Assembly (NCBI GenBank): GCA_019426215.1 | Contig: CM033408.1 | Location: 23,318,375-23,382,374 of the forward strand | From: Buddleja alternifolia | Taxonomy: Eukaryota > Streptophyta > Magnoliopsida > Lamiales > Scrophulariaceae | Direction of reading: 5' to 3' | Length of the DNA stretch: 64,000 bases | Shown: piece after piece, positions 57,000 to 64,000 of the stretch | Layout: every line of letters starts with the position of its first letter | Position numbering within the stretch: the first letter of the stretch is position 1 | Notes under the pieces: model-generated | Databases searched by the model: none | Told to the model about the DNA's origin: nothing | What the model saw: only the letters and a program-made list of their open reading frames with translations | Position numbers and translations under genes: made by a program

Positions 57000-58000
57000 A
57001 TTCCCGAATTCTGAGTGATCCAGGGCCTTGACAACTTCCTGCCATCCACATCTTTTAGCATATAAGCTCCACCGCTTAGGCTTCAGATTACATTGTAAGG
57101 GCTTTCCCACTTGGGTCCCAACTTGGTCACCAGTTTCAGCACATCAGCTCTCTTAAAGACCAGGCCTCCCACTTGAAAGTGGTGATCTACGACCTTTTGA
57201 TTGTAGGATTTAGCAATCCTTTGCTTGTAATTGGCCACTTTTAGGTATGTTATGCTCCTGATTTCCTCTATCACATCCAAGCTTTCTTTCATCAGGTGTT
57301 CATTTCTCTCTGGAGTGAAACACTTTACGCGATGCGACAACATGTTAATTTCGGGGGGCATCACCGCATCATTTCCATAGACTAGGCTATAGGGGGTACC
57401 CCGATAGTGCTATGGGGAGTGGTCCTATATGATCATAGTACACTTGGAAACTCTTCTACCCATGAGCTCCCTCCTCGATGCCCTCTCGTCTTCAATCATC
57501 CGACATGACCTCATGAGGTGTCTTGAACTTAGTGAATGGGTATGGTGAGCTCATAGTTCCCATTGGTTTTACCAGCTGGTGATACACCTCCGCGTGGACT
57601 TAACAGTATTCATATCTTTGGACAAGGTCTTTGACATCTGTTTTCACAGTAGGCCGATAATAACCAGCTCAAAGAGCTTTGGCCATGATAGCTGAAAATG
57701 ATCTCTTATATAGTACGTCTTCAAAGATGATGAACCTCAATGATGCGCACTGCATCCTTGTGGCTTCTTGCTTATCATCTGGCAGCCTTCCTTATTGAAG
57801 ATAGCTCATGATAGGTGTCCTCCAATCTTCCTTTTTGCTCAGCATGTTCACCTTTTCTTCCATCGTCACGCTCGGCATTGATCGTATGGTTGTTTGTCAT
57901 GTGTGATAATCCGTTAAGGCACTAGCTAAGCGGGCTATGTAGCCAGCTTTTCTGTTCTCCATCCTAGGTATCTACTGTATTTTGGAGCTACTGAGCCGAT
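57000..58000 (-). pseudogene. gypsy integrase C-terminus, second element
   Basis: The clearest frame (57364-57083) has MLSHRVKCFTPERNEHLMKE, YKQRIAKSYNQKVVDHHFQV, then VGGLVFKRADVLKLVTKLGPKW, the C-terminal domain of Tat-type integrase. The catalytic core upstream (57400-58000) is only recognisable in scattered frames. Confidence 0.7.
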
Positions 58001-58089
58001 TCTTGAGCTCTTCCATTTTCTTTAGGTATTCTACCTTTCTTGATTCGTTTAGCTTCATATTGTCCATCCACCTAGCATACGACTAGTTG

Positions 58090-58440
58090 TGAGTCTAAAT
58101 ATACCATCAGGCATTTGGCACCAGCTTCCAGAGCCATCTTCATGCTAGCTATCAACGTCTCATACTCGTCTTCATTATTAGAGGCTCAAAACTTGAACTT
58201 CACCATGTATTCCAATTCGTTCCCTTCCGGAGTGGTTAGGACTATTCCAGTTCCATTTTTCGTTGACGTTGTTGAGCCATCCACAAGCAGCAACCACACT
58301 TCCTTAGTACTTTCAATGGAAGACGTCTATGTGATGAAGTCAACTGGGATAAGCTAGTGAGGTCTATTATTAGTGCCTCAAAAGTTGTTTGACATTCTTC
58401 ATTCACGTAGAATGGTTTTCTTTCCCACAAAATCCAGCCA
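58090..58440 (-). pseudogene. gypsy RNase H, second element
   Basis: Shifted minus-strand frames give VWLLLVDGSTTSTKNGTG, IVLTTPEGNELEYMVKFKF and NNEDEYETLIASMKMALEAG, then LMVYLDSQLVV, the RNase H of gypsy elements. Just before it, WERKPFYVNEECQTTFEAL is the RT connection. Upstream of that the polymerase core is missing. Confidence 0.72.
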
Positions 58441-60205
58441 GTTCATTTATGCACTTTGAGCTATCTTTGAAAGTTGGCTGAGTGGGAAAAAGAGGTCATT
58501 TCTTTGACTAATGAGTTGATAGAAAAATGCATCTTGTGGAAAGAATTATCTTCTGAGCTAGAGCAGTCCATCAAGGGGATTGCTTTAATAGAAGACAATT
58601 ATCAGCGTCGACGCGAACAATCTGAGTTTAAAGATTTCGCCCATAATTCATCTTTGAGTCGATTCTCTCGAGTTCTTCTCGTCTTTTCCCGCTAGCTTTT
58701 CTGCATCAGGTATCTTATTTTTTCATTTAGTTCTACTAATATCACTATAGATTATTAGTAAAAATCCTTCATCTTTGTCATTTTTCTTCATCCAAAGTAG
58801 CATTAAAAGGTAGAATGTCAACCTCTACATTGAATAGCACATCCATATTGCCTTGTGATCCTAAAGACTCGGTTGAATAAAATATAATCCTTCAAACTCG
58901 CCTAATTGGGAAGAATACAACTGGCGATAACGTCGAGAGAGTGGGCGTGGATTCCGTTGTGACGATGGCAGCTAGCGACAGCGGGTCGGCTGTGGCCCGA
59001 GGCGACATGACCATCGAGGCATCCTATAAGCTCCATGACTTGATGACTCGGGCTAAGAAAGCTTTATTTGTTGAGGGATATCCGTAATACAAAGCTTATT
59101 CTTCTCATTTTTCTCATTTGGATGTTGAAGAGTTGCGAAAACAATTGCATCTTCCACCGAGTTATGAAATTTTGGCTCCTTCGAAAGAGGATAAACCTCA
59201 CAAGCTTCCAATTGGCTTGCTTTATTCCTTCGTTGCTCTAGTTGATACAGGTTTACGCTTCCTGATACCCTCAGTGTATGAGGAGATATCCAGGTATCAT
59301 GAGGTGTCCTTGTGTCAGCTATCTCCCAATTCCATAAGCCTTGTGGCTTCCTTTTACATGGTTACCTCGTACTCCACGGCAACTCCCTCAGCTCAAAATT
59401 TTATTCCCTCTTCCAACTTAAACAATTAGAATCGGGCCTCTTTTACTTCACAGCTCGCGTAGACGTTCGTTTCTTGAAGCATAACTTTAAGACTCATGAT
59501 GAATGGAGGTGGCATTAATTTTTCATCTCCTCGCCCGTCTATTGGAATTTCCCTTGTGAATGGTTGGAAAATAGACACGGGTATCCGCGTTTCTCCACTA
59601 AGCATAGGCCTTCATCTCACCAACGTATGCGTGATATGTTGAACAAGTTTATGATATTCGAAAATTGATCTCCGAGAAGCTAATGAAGCATTTTCAATTG
59701 AGCTATAAGCATACTTCTCTCCATGATAGCTTAGATAGCACATGCGTCTTTATTTTCTTCTTAATGCCTCATTTTTTATTTTACGTAACTACGTTTCTTC
59801 CTTCTTTTTGAGTATATCTTCATCTTTATTAATTTGTTTGTTCCATCTAACAGATACCACCATGTTCAGGACTCTTCTCGAGGGGAAAACTAATCAGCAG
59901 GCTGCAGAGAAGGAGGTTCCAAGCTATCCAATGGAAATCACGATGTTTTTGTTGTTTTCCCTTATTCGCCATCTGTTAGTCGGGCTGTTGATAAGGGATA
60001 TAACAAGCGTGAAGACCGAGATGCTGCTGGAAGCCCTCGCAGGAAAGCTAAAGGGAAAGCTCATGTGCTTCCATATTCTCAGCCCATTACTCAGCTATCT
60101 CATAAGCGTGCCTTCTAGCGGTCTTCAAATGACGTTACTCTTTTCGCTAAGTGATCTCGCAGTTCTCTCAGCCCTGAGCCTTCAGCTGGCTCCCATTCTC
60201 GTGAG
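58440..60205 (+). pseudogene. Rearranged extra gene located inside pol
   Basis: A plus-strand block lies where the RT core should be. First comes a coiled-coil segment (58474-58695: EWEKEVISLTNELIEKC, ELEQSIKGIAL) of the kind that ends such proteins. After a short spacer comes an N-terminal part from ATG 58817 (MSTSTLNSTS), then LDVEELRKQLHLPPSYEIL and the PF04195-like stretch TGLRFLIPSVYEEISRYHEV, LCQLSPNSISLVASFYMV (59118-59429). A probable intron ending at TCTAACAG (about 59850) and a basic tail (about 59990-60200) follow. The order C-terminus then N-terminus suggests rearrangement. Several stops are present. Confidence 0.6.
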
Positions 60206-60600
60206 AGACAATAGATAATTTGATTTCTCTCGTGTGGCAAGTTGCAAGAAGCTTCTCCACTTATTTTTATACAATCATATCCTTCTTGGGTCTAAGGTGC
60301 CATCTTTTTTGTTTTATCGGCTAGGATGTCGGACACATATTGAGGTGGTAGATAAGCATCGATAGGTCTATGCCAGTTAGGTACCCAATTGGCCAAGCAA
60401 AAATATCCACATATTCTCAGAGTAGCTAAGTTAGGCAGGCTGCTAAATCTAGTTCGAGCTGTGAGCCTACTCGGGCTACCTTAGGGGGCTCACCTGGCAT
60501 GAGCTCAACGGTTATCAGCTCCTCTACATGCTTAGATTTAGCTTGTACATGCATCTGTTTTCCTTTTTCTTTGATGGTCATAACTTCCTTGCCTCATCAC
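60206..60600 (-). pseudogene. gypsy RT N-terminal region, second element
   Basis: Frames give SKHVEELITVELMPGEPPKV, YVDIFAWPIGYLTGI and EKLLATCHTREIK, matching the conserved stretch just ahead of the RT fingers in Tat-type pol. Homology stops at about 60206, where the antisense block begins. Confidence 0.7.
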
Positions 60601-60860
60601 TTGGATTTCCTTTTTGGTCTATCTCCATGCAAGTCCTTTTCTCACTTGTCTTAATGGACTTCACATAACAGTTTTGAGCCACATACTGGTCTCTTCTAAT
60701 CTCTCCTACTCCCTCTCGCACACGGGGAACTTCATCTTCATGCGGTAAGTTGAGATGATTACTCTTAAATGTTCAACGTCGGCCTTCCCTGTATAGCATT
60801 GTAAGCCGAAGGGGTATCCACAACTAGGAATTTGATCAATTTGGTCTTCCTCCAAGGTGA

Positions 60861-61133
60861 CTATCCTAGTGAGAGGGGCAATTGTACTTGACCGATAGGA
60901 CTAATCACCTTTCCAGCGAGTCCAAAGAGTGTCATGTCCACTGGTTCCATCTTTATGTCTCCTAGGTCCATCTGCTGGAGGGCTGCGCAAAATAGTACGT
61001 CTACCAAGCTTCCACGATCAATGAACACACGACCAACATCATAGTCTTCTATGGTAGCTGTGGTCACCAAAGCATCGTGATGGGGGTGGTGTAGCTGATG
61101 ACTGTCAGCTGGGCCGAACTGGATAAGAGGCAT
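60861..61133 (-). pseudogene. gypsy aspartic protease, second element
   Basis: HPHHDALVTTATIEDYDVGR then VFIDRGSLVDVLF, where the family has DTGS; the second residue has changed. QQMDLGDIKMEPVDMTLFGL and GKVISPIGQVQLPL follow, as in Tat-type proteases. Confidence 0.8.
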
Positions 61134-61321
61134 AGCCTCAACAGCTGCTATCTTTTCAGCTATCTGTGAATTGGCGGCTCGTGGAAGTCTCGCACATGAG
61201 CTCGCCTGGCTACATGGGAAACTCTATCAGTGGGCCCACCAGTTATCATGTGGATGACCTTGCGTGAATTACTGGATCCTCCAAACCTCTCATTATTTCC
61301 CGACTTACTCCTGGGGTTCTC

Positions 61322-62845
61322 TTAAGGGAGCACTTGTACGACAGCTTTATAGTTAGGAGGTGAGGGGCTCCTTTCAAACAATCTCGTACTCTTCTCTCGA
61401 TATCTACACATAAGCTCTTGCAAGTGTCCTCTTTCAATTAGCCGCTCTATTTCATTTAGCAGGTGCCTACACGAGTTTGTATCGTGCCTGTAATCTTTGT
61501 GAAATCGGTAGTATTTGTCTGACTTGGGATTAATTGATCCCAGGGTCGACCTTCTGGTCCACCTGATAAGGCTCTTGTGCTCCACTTCCATAAGTATTTG
61601 GGGCAGGTGTGACTTTCAAAGACATGTACTGGGCGCATTGACAATTATTGCCTCTGCTCTTATCTACAACAAAAGGCCTTCTAGAGGTTTGCCCTGCGCC
61701 TTTTTTTTTCTTGTTCGTCTTGCTGATTTTGCCATATTTACGTATTTCTCCACTTTAGCTAGCAGGTTATCAAAATTGGTAGCTGGCTTCTTAGCTAGAG
61801 ACCGAAAGAATTCTCCATCATTCAATCCTTGAGCAAAAGCATTAGCTAGCACTTCAGCACTTGTGGAGGGGACCTCGAGAGCAGTGGCATTGAATCTTCG
61901 TATATACTCCCTAAGTGTTTCAGTGGCTCCTTGGTGCATGGTGAATAGGCTCGGGGAGGTCTTTTGACAGTTCTTGCTTCTTGCAAATTGATGGAAAAAC
62001 ATTAGACTGAATTCTCCAATGGAATTGATGGAATTTGGAGCTGGTTGAACTATTATTGCGCTGCCCTGGTTAGCGTGTTAAGAAAACTCGATATTTAACT
62101 CGATCGGTATACTGATGAAGCAATTAACAGTTCTTGAACTTTCCCAAATGCTCCATAGGAAGCTCCTCTGTTAACACCTGGGGCCAAAGGGGACTCTCCT
62201 TGGCACATGTGGCATGCTTCATCCGAGGCGTTGACTCATTTCTTTCATTTCTTCTCGCAGGCTTTCAAATCTTTCCATCATCTCTATTTGAGGCATCCCC
62301 ACGGGTCCCTGATTCTGAGAACTTTGCCTGAGGGGGTTATCTCTTCCTTTTGAAGCACTCATCCCCGCAACATTGCGATAAGTCCCCCTTGTGGCAGGGA
62401 TTGGAGAGCTTCTCTCGACCCCATGGGCCTGAGGTGCCGTTAAGGGTGGCGTAGCTGCAGGTATTTGCACAGGGAACGACATTCTGGGCATAGTTGGTTG
62501 GAATGCTGGCAGTATAGCTCCTTTCATGTTAGCCATAGCTTCCATAGGAGGAGAGAAGAACCCTCCTGAGACAGCTGATGGGAACATCAGCGGGATAGCT
62601 CCAGGTATGCTCGCTATTTCCCGAGGATTGGTATCTTGGATGGCCGAAGTTACGACAGTGGCGAAGATGTGTCCCCGTTGATCAAATAGTTGAGATTCAT
62701 TTCTCAGTGGTGTCGTGCTTGGCCAGATGCTAGGGAGCACCAGACGCATGTACACTAGCTGAGGAGCATTCCCCTCTAACAGGTGTGACAAGCATGCAGT
62801 CCTTCCTTCCATCTTCTCTTTAATGCTCTTCACCGATGGTGTCAT
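61322..62845 (-). pseudogene. gypsy gag, second element
   Basis: The N-terminal part (62845-62219) is proline- and methionine-rich and ends in a coiled stretch MMERFESLREEMKEMSQRL. The retrotrans_gag core is at 62002-61664 (QFARSKNCQKTSPSLFTMHQ, TLREYIRRFNATALEV, FAQGLNDGEFFRSLAKKPAT). A nucleocapsid-like region is at 61591-61322 (SDKYYRFHKDYRHDTNSCRH, LLNEIERLIERGHLQEL). Frames are separated by stops near 62219-62002 and 61664. Confidence 0.8.
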
Positions 62846-63275
62846 GCTTGATCAGACGCCAGGGAGCACTGGATGCATGTACGTTAGCTGAGGAGCATTT
62901 CCCCTAGTGTATAGCTCGATGAGACGTCGTCAGGTGCGATAAGCGTGTGCTCCTGCCATTCTTCTTCTCCTTGATGTTCTTCACCAATGGTGTCATGCTT
63001 GATCAGACACCAGGGAGCACCGGACACATGTACAATAATTGAGGAGCATTCCCCCTAGCGTATAGGTTGAGGAGAAACCGTCAAGTGCGACAAGCGTGTG
63101 CTCCTCCTTTTCTTCTTCTCCTTACCGATGGTGTCATGCTTAATCAAATGCCAAGGAGCACCGGATGCAAGTACGCTAGCTGTGGTGCATAACCCCTAGC
63201 GTATAGCTTAAGGAGATGCCTCAGGTGCGACAAGCGTGTGCTCCTGCTTTCCTTCTTCTCCTTGATGCTCCTCGC
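62702..63275. repeat. Imperfect tandem repeat in the gag leader, four copies
   Basis: Copies start at the word GTGTCATGCTTGATCAGA or close variants near 62709, 62836, 62986 and 63127 (steps of about 127, 150 and 141 bp). They carry CAGGGAGCACCGGA, GCTGAGGAGCATT and GCGACAAGCGTGTGCTCCT. The first copy lies within the N-terminal gag frame; the others lie in its 5' leader. Confidence 0.85.
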
Positions 63276-63922
63276 AAAGCTGGAGATGGCGGCAGCACAG
63301 CCTCCAAGGGTGGCGAGATGGAGGCACTTGGCCCTATGACCACATCCGAACCATGGACAATGCTTGAATTGGCTGATGCACTTGGGTCACGGCATTCAGG
63401 CCGGCAGAATGCGCGGTGAGAAGAACCTGACGTGGGGTCTTCTCCATGGTTGGGTTGTTTTAGGAAGGATACCCTCCAAATCGATCTTTGCTTCCTTCAG
63501 GAAAGTTGTAGGTTTGATCATAATATCTCCATTCCAACTGGTCTTGACTAAATCCAAGACTTGTAAATTGATTAATGATTTTTGCACTGCAACTGCGCAG
63601 CCTAATCCGCAACCAAATTGTGCTTCATCTTCACGAACACTTTCAATCTTCATACTTCCGAACTGGATCTAAACATCTTCATAAAATTGTAGATCTTTGT
63701 CTTGGATTTTCAATCATATAAAAATCACTGAATACGGACGTATGTACCTCTAGATATGTCGATATTTCCAAAACTGCACCTAATTTGTTCAAAAATAACT
63801 CTTTTCACTCCAAAACCGAGATTTCCATATCAGATAGTGGAAAAGACCGAAAAGCCTATAAAATTCTTGATTTTCATCAAAATTTGTCATCATAACTCAC
63901 GTCTTCAACTCAGATTTTCCTA
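63276..63922 (-). other. Untranslated leader of the second gypsy element
   Basis: Between the tandem repeats and the primer binding site. The minus-strand frame 63653-63396 has no recognised motif. It is probably leader sequence. Confidence 0.4.
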
Positions 63923-63934
63923 CAGACGGCGCCA
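63923..63934 (-). other. Primer binding site of the second gypsy element
   Basis: The minus strand reads TGGCGCCGTCTG two bases inside the 5' LTR, a common Ty3/gypsy tRNA-derived priming site. Confidence 0.8.
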
Positions 63935-63936
63935 CT

Positions 63937-64000
63937 TGATGCGGTTCGAAATTTACACTAAGAAAACGTATAAATTTAAATGTGATTTATACTCTAAAAC
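63937..64000 (-). repeat. 5' LTR of the second gypsy element, partial
   Basis: TGATGCGGTTCGAAATTTAC and the following bases match the first 64 bp of 53168-53888. The remainder lies beyond the window. Confidence 0.87.

Larger units (their letters stand above)
53168..64000 (-). mobile_element. Second Tat-type Ty3/gypsy element, partial at the window end
   Basis: It is bounded on the left by the 3' LTR (53168-53888) and runs past the window, where only the first 64 bp (plus-strand order) of the 5' LTR are present. Minus-strand gag, protease, the start of RT, RNase H and integrase C-terminus are recognisable but all are broken. A 1.9 kb solo LTR is inserted near the 3' end. A 1.8 kb block of the antisense extra gene replaces the RT core. 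Its PBS, protein motifs and extra gene relate it to the first element. Confidence 0.85.

Overview
The window is nuclear DNA from a flowering plant, most likely a eudicot. The evidence is the AT-rich, retrotransposon-dominated sequence, a plant glutamate-receptor-like exon, plant-type introns, and typical plant transposon families (Ty1/copia, Ty3/gypsy of the Tat type, L1-type LINE, Mutator-like, PIF/Harbinger, hAT). Host genes are few. They are the last exon of a glutamate receptor-like channel (207-698), a lysine-rich unknown ORF (6625-7104), a three-exon IGR-motif, probably mitochondrial, protein (10858-12728, minus), and a GC-rich small membrane protein (35309-35593, minus). One further 83-codon ORF near 34.6 kb is doubtful.

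Layout. 1-13 kb: the host genes with a 3'-truncated copia element (1.9-6.4 kb, minus), a Tourist-like MITE and a 5'-truncated LINE (7.6-9.9 kb). 14.2-19.8 kb: a PIF/Harbinger-like element opened by one 1.0 kb and one 3.3 kb Mutator-like element; the latter holds a further 1.4 kb Mutator-like element and a 664 bp tandem duplication. 21.25-31.80 kb: a complete 10.5 kb Mutator-like element (MULE) with a 9-bp target duplication. It carries two convergent decayed genes, a plant-mobile-domain (PMD/MAIN-like) gene on plus and a MURA-type transposase on minus, and terminal repeats studded with GC-rich hairpins. 31.8-37.5 kb: several MITEs and a foldback element around the small membrane-protein gene. 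37.97-51.83 kb: a nest four insertions deep (MULE-type MITE, then Tat-type Ty3/gypsy element, then hAT, then hAT), each step documented by target-site duplications. 53.2 kb to the window end: a second Tat-type element, itself hit by a 1.9 kb SIRE/Maximus-like solo LTR.

Both Ty3/gypsy elements carry an extra gene on the strand opposite gag-pol. In the first it lies between integrase and the 3' LTR and has two recognisable spliceosomal introns. In the second a rearranged copy sits inside pol, where the reverse-transcriptase core should be. Nearly every transposon gene here is broken, and many stops fit single C-to-T changes, as expected for heavily methylated repeats. All target-site duplications, terminal repeats and splice sites were read by eye; family names come from protein motifs and have not been checked against a database.
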